Positions 28,201-36,705 of a DNA stretch of 47,219 nucleotides are shown here, one piece after another. Origin of the DNA: Flavobacterium sp. I-STPP5a (lineage in GTDB: Bacteria; Bacteroidota; Bacteroidia; Flavobacteriales; Flavobacteriaceae); the NCBI RefSeq assembly GCF_009764685.1, contig NZ_VHLM01000001.1, forward strand, positions 1 through 47,219. The letters are read 5' to 3'. The position numbers and the translations under genes were made by a program. The first letter of the stretch is position 1. Every line of letters starts with the position of its first letter. The notes under the pieces are model-generated. The model did no database searches. It was not told where the DNA came from and saw only the letters and a program-made list of their open reading frames with translations.

Positions 28201-28430
28201 TAGATATTTTTAATGTTGCTAATTTACTAAACAAAGAATGGGGAGTTAATAAATCATTGAATAGCCAATCTCTCTATGCACTAGGAACACCCGCAGCAGG
28301 CGGTAATCCAGCAGTTCCAGGTTTTGATAGTACTAGACAACAGTTTAACTACCGTGTAAACAATGCTGGTTTACCTGCTTTATCTGGCAATCCATTTCAA
28401 ATACAAATAGGTTTTAAATATGCATTCTAA
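25233..28430 (+). CDS. Oar-like TonB-dependent outer-membrane receptor
   Basis: This protein of about 1065 aa has a signal peptide ending near SATSHAQ, then a carboxypeptidase-regulatory-like (CNA-B type) domain of about 85 residues (SISGTITGTNNETIKEA start), a plug domain with LPVNGRNFTNLMDL and SSTNYTLDGMN, and the VREFKVVTNQYDVGYGRSGG block typical of Oar-type receptors. A long beta-barrel follows and ends in an aromatic residue (GFKYAF), as required for BAM recognition. The substrate is unknown. The ATG at 25233 fits better than the upstream TTG at 25158; the ATG at 25254 is also possible and gives a more compact signal peptide. Confidence 0.9.
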   Translation: MKLNTKLMKNIKMFLFTMVWIIVISATSHAQTTQASISGTITGTNNETIKEANVTLKNESTGFKTTTLTNFKGVYTFKELPLGGPYTITVKTSGYGEQQRSGYTLNQGDLITINIKMQTDMQTLEVVEVVGRGLKNKTGNLGAATAITAKLINSLPVNGRNFTNLMDLSPLTRGGNISGQLASSTNYTLDGMNAKNPTSAGATTSRSGAPYSISIEAVREFKVVTNQYDVGYGRSGGGTVSAGTKSGTNDFSGSMFAYNRADWLSSAYDIRGNRRQNDFTTTQYGFTLGGPIIKDKLHFFIAWDHQQDSRPLVIADVQSPEDELRFNVTKATLDNFVTIARNKYGVSSSPQYGSFDKKRNSDAAFARLDWQLNSKNLLTIRNNFTFDDNKLGLQDNTAINLYESFGDDYNIDNSILASLRTTVNPKITNELKVQHLYTFQDSNPGDQLPSYNIPRAIVENAASTINGAVRTTNIQIGGHRFAQEKFTNNVFQIVDNLYYNTDKIKYTFGFDIMQTNSKSVYGSEVNGRFHFNSVANFDNGTPYRYFREVPLVADPTVNSNILNAGIYGQLQTKIALGVDLTLGLRFDYAKYPTATFNQLVFDELGIRTDNKLQSAILQPRVQLTWDVNENHKDYIRAGAGIFASDLNNYAIINNLYFDGKKTATVDVRAPNVPVPNFTGYRNNFSSIPTLDAFQLPTINYTGTDAKVPVVYKANVSYTHFFTDHLKIGIAGYATLGRNNYVYVDRNMVSNPFFNLANEGNRGVFVPASSIPANGAADWMQGRISNKLGRVLELNSEGKVNQFALVVDATYKYFKDGEITASYTLNDTKDNTSFNGNVANTATLVLPVEDDPRNLNKMTYSDNHFRHKVVFYGSLPTFYGFSVGVRYSGIGGTRYSLLSGGNTNGDFVTASNDLAYIFDINSPTVPQNIKTGLQTILNNTAASSSLKNYINTYSGKIAERNGGINEFYGLVDIRINKKISIPKKQFIEFTVDIFNVANLLNKEWGVNKSLNSQSLYALGTPAAGGNPAVPGFDSTRQQFNYRVNNAGLPALSGNPFQIQIGFKYAF

Positions 28431-28453
28431 ATAATTCTATTTTACAAAAACAC

Positions 28454-28487
28454 AAGCGCATCCTGATACAGTGATGCGCTTTTTTTT
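28454..28487 (+). terminator. Terminator of the Oar-like receptor gene
   Basis: A perfect 9-bp stem AAGCGCATC/GATGCGCTT with a 10-base loop is followed by eight T, 24 bases after the receptor stop. Confidence 0.85.
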
Positions 28488-28509
28488 CGCGCAGTCTTCT
28501 AATAAAATT

Positions 28510-28530
28510 ATTTTAGTTAAATACTAAAAT
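28510..28530. promoter_or_regulatory. 8-5-8 palindrome upstream of tonB
   Basis: ATTTTAGT-N5-ACTAAAAT is a perfect inverted repeat, 123 bases upstream of the tonB start and just past the receptor terminator. It could be an operator; AT-rich chance cannot be excluded. Confidence 0.35.
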
Positions 28531-28653
28531 ATAATTCAATAAATTTTTTTAAAATTTAAAAATTAATCACAATAATAACACAATAGACACGTTATTAATA
28601 AAAAACACACTTGCTTATGATGTAAATGTACTTAACCATAAAAACCACAAATT

Positions 28654-29472
28654 ATGTCTAAATTAAGCATTTACGAGACCGGCTGGATTGAACTTGTTTT
28701 TCAAAACAGAAATAAAGAGTATGGTGCGTACAAACTTCGTCAAGAGAGCACAAAAACGTCACTTACAGCACTTTTCATGGGAGTAACATTATTAGTGGGT
28801 GCCATTAGCATTCCTACACTAGTCACAATTTTTAATCCTGAGACAACCTTTACTCCTATTGAGCCCGATTTTACAGATAAAATTGTCCAAATAACCGATG
28901 TCTTTCCAAATAAAACACAACCTAAAAAAGCATTACCTCCCTTAAAAACAAAAAGTATTGCTAATCCAGTAAAAAGTAAAGCATTAATTAATCCTATTAT
29001 TGTATCTACTGAAAACGCAGAGCAAAATATTGCAAAAAATACCGATCAACCAGTTGTAAATACAACGTCATCAGATGGTACGGGAACTGTAGCTGTTAAT
29101 GCTAGTCCTAACACAACAGTCCAAAACGAAGTGGAGACACCTGAAACTGGAAACACTATCATTAACAGTGTAGCGCTAGATAAACTTCCAGAATTTCCAG
29201 GAGGTATCAATAAGTTTTACTCCTATGTGGGAAATAATTTTGAAAAACAAGAAACTGAACTCAATGGAACAGTAAAAATCTTTGTTTCTTTTGTAATAGA
29301 AAGAGATGGAAGCATGACTGACATACAAGTTAGAAGAGATCCTGGTCACGGACTAGGAAAAGAAGCGATTAGAGTTTTGAAATCTTTACGAACCAAGTGG
29401 ACTCCAGGCATGATTAGCGGCAAAGCAGTACGCACCGCCTACACCTTACCCATTTCTGTTCAAATGAATTAA
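28654..29472 (+). CDS. Energy transducer TonB
   Basis: This 272-aa TonB-family protein passes proton-motive force from ExbBD to outer-membrane receptors. It has the Bacteroidota N-terminal signature NKEYGAYKLRQE (residues 20-31), one membrane helix (about 38-62), a Pro/Lys-poor periplasmic linker rich in Asn/Thr, and a C-terminal TonB domain (about 175-272) including LPEFPGGINKFYSYV and GTVKIFVSFVIERDGS. No exbB or exbD gene is adjacent. It follows the Oar-like receptor but has its own transcription unit. Confidence 0.9.
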   Translation: MSKLSIYETGWIELVFQNRNKEYGAYKLRQESTKTSLTALFMGVTLLVGAISIPTLVTIFNPETTFTPIEPDFTDKIVQITDVFPNKTQPKKALPPLKTKSIANPVKSKALINPIIVSTENAEQNIAKNTDQPVVNTTSSDGTGTVAVNASPNTTVQNEVETPETGNTIINSVALDKLPEFPGGINKFYSYVGNNFEKQETELNGTVKIFVSFVIERDGSMTDIQVRRDPGHGLGKEAIRVLKSLRTKWTPGMISGKAVRTAYTLPISVQMN

Positions 29473-29486
29473 AATACTATCGCAAT

Positions 29487-29519
29487 AAAAAAGGCAGAAC
29501 TTGGAGTTCTGCCTTTTTT
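29487..29519. terminator. Bidirectional terminator between tonB and the M48 peptidase
   Basis: A perfect 14-bp stem AAAAAAGGCAGAAC/GTTCTGCCTTTTTT with a 5-base loop lies between convergent genes and carries A and T runs for both strands. Confidence 0.9.
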
Positions 29520-29529
29520 ATCATGAAAC

Positions 29530-30366
29530 TTACTTTTTCTTTTTAACAGGTGCTTTTTTTGCAGCAACTGGCTTTTGCTTCACATAAGGTTTATACAAAC
29601 CATCTTTTTCAGCTCTTAATTTAGCGTTTTCAGCTCTTTCTTTTGGATCAGGATGAGAACTCATCATTTTCTCCAAGAAAGAAGATTCAGCTCCTTCACT
29701 CATTTTTGCTAGTATAGCAAACGCTGATGAAACTGCATTAACATTATAGCTATTGTTTTTCATGAAATTATATGAAAACTCATCAGCCTCAGACTCTTGT
29801 TTTCGGCTGTGTTTACTATCAATCATCTGACTACCCACTTTAGCCAATTGACTGTCTGTTATAGCTGCAACTTTATCAGATTGGGATGCTAATAAACCTA
29901 AAGCTGCTTCCTTTTTATAAGCAGCTTTAATTGCATCTCTTGAATCAGTATTAACCACGTGACCTATTTCATGCCCTATTACTGCTAGCAACTCATTGTC
30001 ATCCATAATATCCATTAAACCAGAATAGACACGAACACTACCATCAGCAGTTGCAAACGCATTTACTTCGTTTAATTTATATACTTTATAATTAAGTGTA
30101 ACTCCCTCTGTAGTCTTATGTTTTCCAAAAAGCTTATTTAAACGAAGCGTATATGGATCTTTAGCACCTGTAATAACATGTTCAGCATCCATTTTATCTA
30201 CTGCTGCTTTTGATAATGCAGCTGCATCAGCATCACTAAATGTAAAGCCTGCTACCCCTTTTTGAACAGCTCCAAGAGCTTTTTCACCAAAACTTATTTG
30301 TGCGTTAGCGGTTGAAACCCCTAATAAAACGAACAAAGATCCTAAAATTATTGATTTATTTTTCAT
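29530..30366 (-). CDS. M48 family metallopeptidase (secreted)
   Basis: This 278-aa zinc peptidase has a signal peptide ending near TANAQ (residue 23). The HEIGH motif is at 132-136 and the third zinc ligand at 193 in ESEADEF. KMMSSHPDPKERAE near 240 is the usual M48 C-terminal motif. It resembles BepA/LoiP-type periplasmic quality-control proteases. The C-terminus is an unusual Lys/Pro/Ala-rich tail. The -7 box TATCTTTG lies only 17 bases upstream of the start, giving a very short leader. Confidence 0.9.
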   Translation of the reverse strand: MKNKSIILGSLFVLLGVSTANAQISFGEKALGAVQKGVAGFTFSDADAAALSKAAVDKMDAEHVITGAKDPYTLRLNKLFGKHKTTEGVTLNYKVYKLNEVNAFATADGSVRVYSGLMDIMDDNELLAVIGHEIGHVVNTDSRDAIKAAYKKEAALGLLASQSDKVAAITDSQLAKVGSQMIDSKHSRKQESEADEFSYNFMKNNSYNVNAVSSAFAILAKMSEGAESSFLEKMMSSHPDPKERAENAKLRAEKDGLYKPYVKQKPVAAKKAPVKKKK

Positions 30367-30382
30367 GATTTCTAATTTTAAT

Positions 30383-30390
30383 CAAAGATA
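30383..30390 (-). promoter_or_regulatory. Candidate -7 box for the M48 peptidase
   Basis: TATCTTTG on the minus strand is a perfect TAnnTTTG, 17 bases upstream of the start codon at 30366. Confidence 0.55.
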
Positions 30391-30602
30391 CTAATTTATG
30401 TTAAAAAAAATAAAACACATCAACATAGTTTTTTTTTATACGTTGAGATGCTTTATAAACTCTTACAAAGACAATACCAAAGAATTATTTTATAATTTTA
30501 AACCCAAACAATATCCTCTAAAAAATATGTTAAGTAAAATTTTATGCTTTGTATAAGTCTAATTCACGATTTGGTTTTACACTTTTATAATTCAACTTTA
30601 GT

Positions 30603-30610
30603 TATCTTTG
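30603..30610 (+). promoter_or_regulatory. Candidate -7 box for lipA
   Basis: TATCTTTG followed by C is a perfect TAnnTTTG, 18 bases upstream of the lipA ATG. The -33 element is not clear. Confidence 0.6.
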
Positions 30611-30628
30611 CATTCAGAAAATTGAGAT

Positions 30629-31528
30629 ATGGAAAACGTTGTAGAAAACAATTTACTAGAAAAAACCCAAACCAAGGCAGAACAAGTCACTGGAAAACCA
30701 AAATGGTTGAAAGTGAAGTTACCCATTGGACAAAAATATACAGAACTTAGAGGATTAGTTGACAAATACAGTTTAAACACTATTTGTACATCTGGAAGCT
30801 GTCCTAATATGGGAGAATGCTGGGGCGAAGGAACTGCTACCTTTATGATTTTGGGAAATATTTGTACGCGCTCTTGCGGTTTTTGTGGTGTAAAAACCGG
30901 TAGACCAGAAACGGTAGATTGGGAAGAACCAGAAAAAGTAGCGAGATCTATAAAGATCATGAATATCAAACACGCAGTAATCACAAGTGTTGATCGTGAT
31001 GATTTGAAAGATGGTGGCTCAATCATTTGGATTGAAACAGTAAAAGCTATTCGAAGAATGAATCCAAATACGACACTTGAGACATTAATTCCTGATTTTC
31101 AAGGAAACGAAACGCATCTAGACAGAATAGTTGCTGCAAATCCTGAGGTAGTTTCGCACAATGTAGAAACAGTGAGACGATTAACTAGAGAAGTCCGCAT
31201 ACAAGCTAAATACGATCGTACACTTGAGGTATTGCGTTACTTAAAAGAAAAAGGCATCAATAGAACTAAATCTGGTATCATGTTAGGTTTAGGTGAACTT
31301 GAAGAAGAAGTTTATCAAACCTTAAGAGACCTGAGAGATGCAAATGTAGATGTAGTTACTATAGGACAATACCTTCAACCAAGTAAAAAACACTTACCTG
31401 TTAAAGAATTCATAACTCCTGATCAGTTTGCAAAGTATGAGGAATATGGTTTATCATTAGGTTTTCGTCATGTAGAAAGCGGACCTCTTGTTCGCTCTTC
31501 TTATAAAGCTCAGAAACACATTCTTTAA
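30629..31528 (+). CDS. lipA: Lipoyl synthase
   Basis: LipA (299 aa) is a radical-SAM enzyme that inserts two sulfurs into protein-bound octanoyl groups. The auxiliary cluster ligands Cys53, Cys58 and Cys64 are in [12 protein letters not shown]. The radical-SAM cluster ligands are Cys79, Cys83 and Cys86 in CTRSCGFC. The C-terminal RSSYKA motif, which supplies the serine ligand of the auxiliary cluster, is near 291-296. Complete and typical in length. lipB is not adjacent. Confidence 0.96.
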   Translation: MENVVENNLLEKTQTKAEQVTGKPKWLKVKLPIGQKYTELRGLVDKYSLNTICTSGSCPNMGECWGEGTATFMILGNICTRSCGFCGVKTGRPETVDWEEPEKVARSIKIMNIKHAVITSVDRDDLKDGGSIIWIETVKAIRRMNPNTTLETLIPDFQGNETHLDRIVAANPEVVSHNVETVRRLTREVRIQAKYDRTLEVLRYLKEKGINRTKSGIMLGLGELEEEVYQTLRDLRDANVDVVTIGQYLQPSKKHLPVKEFITPDQFAKYEEYGLSLGFRHVESGPLVRSSYKAQKHIL

Positions 31529-31600
31529 AATTGTAACAAGGTATTGGTACAACAAAATTTCATTTTAAAACTGAAATTTGAAACTTTAAACAAAAAAATA

Positions 31601-32596
31601 TTGAAAACTAGAATTGCGATAAACGGTTTTGGAAGAATTGGAAGGAATCTTTTCCGATTACTTTTAAACCACCCAACAATTGAAGTTGTTGCCATAAATG
31701 ACATTGCCGACAAAAAAACAATGGCACATTTAGTAAAATATGATAGCATACACGGTGTGTTACCGCATGACGTGAGCTATGATGAAACAGGAATACTAGT
31801 TGGCGAATCTCATTTTCTTTTTTTTCACGAAAAAAATTTAAAAAACCTAGACTGGAAAAGTTGCTCCATTGATTATGTTATTGAATCAACAGGAAAATAC
31901 AAGACTTTTGAGGAATTACATACACATATTCAGGCTGGTGCCAAAAAAGTAATTTTATCTGCACCTTCAGAGACTGATGCAATAAAAACCGTTGTCCTAG
32001 GCGTTAATGAAGAAATTCTTGACGGTACAGAAATAATAATTTCAAATGCAAGTTGTACTACAAATAATGCTGCCCCAATGATCAAAGTAATCAATGACCT
32101 TTGCGGCATTGAACAAGCGTACATTACCACTATTCACTCTTACACAACAGATCAAAGTTTACACGATCAACCACATAAGGACTTAAGACGAGCTCGCGGC
32201 GCAAGTCAATCTATAGTTCCTACAACAACGGGAGCAGCAAAAGCGTTAACAAAAATATTCCCAGAATTTGAAGGTAAAATAGGCGGATGTGGCATAAGAG
32301 TTCCTGTTCCTGATGGATCTTTAACTGATATTACCTTTAATGTGAAAAAAGCAGTCAGTATCAATCAAATAAACGAAGCCTTTAAACACGCTTCTAAAAA
32401 CACTTTAAAAGGAATATTAGATTATACGGAGGACCCAATTGTATCTGTAGATGTAATAGGGAATAAAAATTCTTGTATATTTGATGCACAACTTACTTCT
32501 GTAATTGATAAAATGGTAAAAGTAGTAGGTTGGTATGATAATGAAATAGGATATTCATCAAGACTTATTGATTTGATTCTTCTAACATCTAAATAG
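31601..32596 (+). CDS. gapA: Glyceraldehyde-3-phosphate dehydrogenase (TTG start)
   Basis: GAPDH (331 aa) oxidises glyceraldehyde-3-phosphate with NAD and phosphate in glycolysis. The NAD-binding motif INGFGRIGRN is at residues 7-16, the active-site Cys152 is in SNASCTTN, and the catalytic His is in TTIHSYTTDQ near 179. WYDNEIGYSSR closes the protein. I chose the TTG at 31601 because it gives the standard MKTRIAINGFGRIGR start; a longer frame from the TTG at 31544 adds 19 atypical residues. It lies 72 bases downstream of lipA on the same strand. Confidence 0.92.
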   Translation: MKTRIAINGFGRIGRNLFRLLLNHPTIEVVAINDIADKKTMAHLVKYDSIHGVLPHDVSYDETGILVGESHFLFFHEKNLKNLDWKSCSIDYVIESTGKYKTFEELHTHIQAGAKKVILSAPSETDAIKTVVLGVNEEILDGTEIIISNASCTTNNAAPMIKVINDLCGIEQAYITTIHSYTTDQSLHDQPHKDLRRARGASQSIVPTTTGAAKALTKIFPEFEGKIGGCGIRVPVPDGSLTDITFNVKKAVSINQINEAFKHASKNTLKGILDYTEDPIVSVDVIGNKNSCIFDAQLTSVIDKMVKVVGWYDNEIGYSSRLIDLILLTSK

Positions 32597-32620
32597 TAAT
32601 TTTTCAAAAAAACATGCTTA

Positions 32621-34787
32621 ATGAAATGTTTTTTCTTTTCTGTATTATTTTTTGCTGGTATACTCGTGTCCCATGCACGAGTGAAGGAAGATAACTTATC
32701 CTACCATTACAAGCTCAGTTCTAAAAATATCAAGGACGATAATTATAGAAATGTGTTGTTTTTTACACAAAAAGCAATACAATTTGCAACAAAAAGCAAC
32801 AAAAACATGGAGCACGCGCTTCATGAATTTACTTTAAGTAAAATTTTTTATGATTTAAAAAAAAATGACTATCGGCTACTTCGTTTTTTAATAAATACAA
32901 CACATTACATTATTACGATTTCGAATCAAATGGGAGCTGAAAGTTACTCCCCTTTTCGTCTTTCCTATAGGCCTAAAGAAAACTGTAATGAAGCCTCACT
33001 TTACTCTAACAAAACCGAAAATTTACACAAAGATTTAAAAACCACAAGTAAACCTCTTGAAGCAAAATTCCAAAAAGGCCTTACCAAGCAGTTCAATAAA
33101 AAAACGCAAAAGACTATTAATGCTTTTAAATCAATAATTTCCAAGTCAATAACTTCCTTTTTGTGGAACTTAAGACCAACAGCTTTGTATCAGACAGGAC
33201 CTATTGACCCAAAATACAATAGCAATAATCTAGCAATAGCGCATCTAAAAAATGCACTTATTAGTACTGAAAAAAGCAACAATATTGAGCTAAATAGATC
33301 CATATTACCGTCGCTAAGTAAGTTTTATGAGAAAAAATTAGATAAAAACTCAGTATATCAATATGTAAAACAACATTTAGCGTTAAAAGAAGACTTAAAT
33401 TTTCTTAATAATAAAAGACTTGAAGCTGATGATTACACAAAATTTAAAGAAGCAAAACGACTCAAAGAACTGAATCAATATAAAATTCAAAAAGAAGAGG
33501 AACTACAATCAAAAAAAATATCAAAAATTATAAGCATACTTGCTATCGCTCTGATTACAATATTATCCTTACTAAGTCTTTCACTTTACAAGAATAACAA
33601 AATTAGAACCAAATCAAACCAACTCTTAAGGGACAAAAACAAAGAGTTAGAGATTGCTAAAAACAAATTTGAAAAAGCATCTCAAGCTAGATCTGAGTTT
33701 CTATCTACCGTAAGCCATGAACTTAGAACGCCACTTAATGCAATTAATGGCATTACCCATTTACTGCTTGAAGAAGACCCTAAAAAAAATCAAATTGATT
33801 ACCTTTCCTCTCTAAAATTTTCTGGGGATTACCTGACTAAGTTTATCAATGAAATTTTAGAAATAAATAAAATAGAATCTAATAAAACCGAAATAGAACA
33901 AATCCCGTTCAACTTAAAACAACTCTTAATCAACATTCAACATTCACTCAAAGAGTTAGCTATTGTAAACCAAAATGATTTTAAATTAGATATTGATCAT
34001 ACTATTCCTGATTACCTTATAGGAGACCCCACAAAACTCTCTCAAATTATTTTAAACCTCATCAATAACGCCCTCAAATTCACAAAAAATGGAACTGTAA
34101 TTATAGTAGCGCAACTTCAAAATCTAGAGGATAAATATGCTACATTACATTTTGAAATTAGTGACACCGGAATTGGAATAGCTACTGAAAAATTAGAAAG
34201 TGTTTTCGATAGTTTCTCTCAAGGATCAATAGAAGTCAATAGAAAATACGGAGGCACTGGACTTGGATTAACAATTGTAAAAAAAACTAATAACTGTTTT
34301 AGGAGGTCAAATACATCTTAAAAGCACTATTGATAAAGGCTCTACCTTTTCATTTCAATTAAAATTTGCAATAGGTAAGAAACCTATAGCAATAATCCCT
34401 TTAAATAAAGTTAATTACGAAACTAAACTGATTAACAAAAAAATATTGTTGGTTGAAGATAATAAAATCAACCAAATGATCACCACAAAAATGCTTTTTC
34501 ACAAAAAAGTGATTTGCGAAGTGATTGATAATGGTGAAGAAGCTATTGAACTTTTAAAAATATCAAAATTTGATTTGATATTAATGGATGTTCACTTACC
34601 CGGAATAAATGGAACTATAGCTACTGAGACAATCAGAAAATTCGACAATCAGACACCAATAATAGCACTTACAGCAATATCTCTTGACGAAAATCGAGAA
34701 ATGTTATTGTCTTTTGGTATGAACGATGTAATTACAAAACCGTTCATACCCGAAGCTTTTTACAACACAATTGCCGAACATTTGTAG
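32621..34787 (+). pseudogene. Hybrid histidine kinase split by a +1 frameshift
   Basis: Two frames join into one hybrid kinase of about 722 codons. The first (32621-34321) has a signal-like N-terminus, a degenerate TPR-like region, a membrane helix near 300-322, HisKA motif STVSHELRTPLNA, N box LINNALKFTKNG, DTGIGI, and GGTGLGLTIVKK. It then shifts out of frame. Dropping one A from the A8 run at 34279-34286 restores VKKLITVLGGQIHLKS and continues without a break into a receiver domain (LLVEDNKINQM, phospho-acceptor Asp in LILMDVHLPG, TKPF) ending at 34787. It may be a pseudogene, a sequencing error or a slippage site. It begins 24 bases after gapA. Confidence 0.85.
34279..34286 (+). other. 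A8 homopolymer at the frameshift point
   Basis: Eight A follow GT in the kinase's G2-box region, and seven would keep the frame. Runs of this length are prone to sequencing error, to mutation and to transcriptional slippage. Confidence 0.8.
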
Positions 34788-34790
34788 AAA

Positions 34791-35603
34791 TTAATATTGC
34801 AATATTAGTTCCTTTATTAAATTACGCACCTGAGGTTCTGCTTGTTTTGCAGCTTCTAGTACTTCATCATGTGAAATTGTCCCTATACTTTCAGCATCTC
34901 CCATATCTGTAATTACGGATATACCAAAGGTTTCTAAATCCATGTGTCTAGCCACAATAACCTCTGGAACAGTAGACATACCTACACAATCTGCTCCTAA
35001 AATTTTAACCATTTTGTATTCCGCTAGAGTTTCAAATGTAGGTCCTTGCAAACCAAGGTAAATCCCTTCATGCGTTACAACATTTAGATCGTTAGCAATT
35101 TGAGTTGCTTTTGCAATCATTTTTCGAGAATAAGGCTCACTCATGTTTACAAAACGAGGTCCAAAACGTTCATCATTTTTCCCTCGCAAAGGATGTTCTG
35201 GAGTCATATTAATGTGATCTGTAATCATCACAATAGATCCTACTTTGTAATTTGGATTCACTCCTCCTGATGCATTAGATACAATAAGCTTATCCACACC
35301 TAAGAACTTCATTACTCTCACCGGGAAAGTAACTTCGGTCATAGAATAGCCTTCGTAAAAATGAAAACGGCCTTGCATGGCTACCACTTTTTTACTTCCA
35401 ATAGTCCCAAAAACAAGAGCTCCTTTATGACCTTGAACGGTTGAAACTGGGAAATTTGGAATATCATGATAAGGCAAGGTAAAATGAACCTGCATATCAC
35501 TAGTAAAACTTCCTAAGCCTGAACCTAAAATAACTCCATACTCTGGAGTGAAATTAATTTTTTCTTGAATGAAACTAACTGTTTCTTGTACTTGTTCCCA
35601 CAT
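34791..35603 (-). CDS. Purine nucleoside phosphorylase, type I
   Basis: This 270-aa trimeric-type PNP cleaves inosine and guanosine with phosphate for purine salvage. Motifs: VILGSGLGSF near 24-33 (phosphate site), QGRFHFYEGYS near 76-86, SNASGGVNP near 108-116, HPLRGKNDERFGPRF near 136-150, and STVPEVIVARHMD near 210-222. Its first 29 bases overlap the end of lpxK upstream, implying co-transcription with lpxK. Confidence 0.93.
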   Translation of the reverse strand: MWEQVQETVSFIQEKINFTPEYGVILGSGLGSFTSDMQVHFTLPYHDIPNFPVSTVQGHKGALVFGTIGSKKVVAMQGRFHFYEGYSMTEVTFPVRVMKFLGVDKLIVSNASGGVNPNYKVGSIVMITDHINMTPEHPLRGKNDERFGPRFVNMSEPYSRKMIAKATQIANDLNVVTHEGIYLGLQGPTFETLAEYKMVKILGADCVGMSTVPEVIVARHMDLETFGISVITDMGDAESIGTISHDEVLEAAKQAEPQVRNLIKELILQY

Positions 35604-36600
35604 AATCTAAAATTGTTTTATTAAATTTCTCACCACCTGTTATAAACGAACTCTGTATAGCTAAGTAAAAAAGCTGTTCGCTTGGAAAAAATCCTTTTAA
35701 ACGCACATAATCCTTTTCGGTAGTGATGATTTTATTATTTTGAGCTATTTTTTTAATTTCTAACACTTCATCATCAGTAAAGTCGTGATGATCCGGATAA
35801 GAAAGACAAATATCTCCCTCCTCTTGTACGGAGTTAAAAAATGATTCTGGCTTTGCTATACCAGCTATCAAAACTTTTTTCACACCTTTTAACGCATCTC
35901 TATCAATCTTACAATTATCACCCAAAAAATAAGAATCATAATTAATAAAGGTGAAAAATAATTCTTGATGATCATTAACTTTAAGTTTAGTTCGCAATCT
36001 ACTTTGTTCCTCTAAACTCAAATTTTCAGGACATTTTGTAACAATAACGATGGATGCTCTTTTCGCACCAGCTTTTAGTTCTCGTAAACTTCCAGTGGGC
36101 AACATAAAATCATCTGTATATAAATCTCCGTAGGCTGTTAGTAAAATATAAAAACCCGCCTTTACTTTCCGGTGTTGGTAAGCATCATCTAACAAAATAA
36201 CACCCGGCTTTTGAGATGCATGCATTAACTGCTCTATTCCGTTTCTTCTATCGGCATCTACAGCCACTTGAATTGTTGGGAATTTGCTGAAAAATTGAAA
36301 CGGTTCATCACCCAAAATTTTTGCATTGGTTCCGGCTTGCGCCAAAATGTATCCTGAGGACTGTCTTTTATATCCTCTACTCAATGTAGCTACCTTATAA
36401 TTCTTATTTAGTAAACGAATTAAATATTCTATTTGGGGTGATTTCCCAGTGCCCCCAGCACTTAAATTACCAACGGCAATAACAGGCACATCAAAAAAAG
36501 CAGCCTTAAGGACTCCAATATCATATAAAAAATTACGAATGCTAGTGACCACGCCATACAGAATGGCAAACGGAAACAGTATTTTTCTCAGTAATTTCAT
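35575..36600 (-). CDS. lpxK: Tetraacyldisaccharide 4'-kinase
   Basis: LpxK (341 aa) phosphorylates the 4' position of the lipid A precursor at the inner membrane. The N-terminal hydrophobic anchor is at about 8-30, the P-loop-like GNLSAGGTGKSP near 43-54, the LSRGYKR motif near 74-80, and the LLDDAYQHRKV motif near 135-145. The C-terminal ITTEKDYVRLKG is typical. Its last 29 bases overlap the PNP gene. A near-consensus -7 box TACTTTCG lies at 36612-36605 just before the start. Confidence 0.95.
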   Translation of the reverse strand: MKLLRKILFPFAILYGVVTSIRNFLYDIGVLKAAFFDVPVIAVGNLSAGGTGKSPQIEYLIRLLNKNYKVATLSRGYKRQSSGYILAQAGTNAKILGDEPFQFFSKFPTIQVAVDADRRNGIEQLMHASQKPGVILLDDAYQHRKVKAGFYILLTAYGDLYTDDFMLPTGSLRELKAGAKRASIVIVTKCPENLSLEEQSRLRTKLKVNDHQELFFTFINYDSYFLGDNCKIDRDALKGVKKVLIAGIAKPESFFNSVQEEGDICLSYPDHHDFTDDEVLEIKKIAQNNKIITTEKDYVRLKGFFPSEQLFYLAIQSSFITGGEKFNKTILDYVGTSTRNS

Positions 36601-36620
36601 TTTACGAAAGTAGAATAAAT

Positions 36621-36628
36621 TATCTTTG
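36621..36628 (+). promoter_or_regulatory. Candidate -7 box for the Nif3-like gene
   Basis: TATCTTTG is a perfect TAnnTTTG in the divergent gap between lpxK and the Nif3-like gene, 78 bases upstream of the latter. Confidence 0.5.
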
Positions 36629-36705
36629 AATTAAAAATCTAGTACAGATTTCAGCAATTATAAAATTTAAAAAAAACGAAATCTACTTCTATCCGTATCA
36701 AGAAC

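Noticed and set aside
35290..35298. Perfect DnaA box TTATCCACA
   Set aside because: Single copy inside the purine nucleoside phosphorylase gene with no cluster, AT-rich unwinding element or dnaA nearby.
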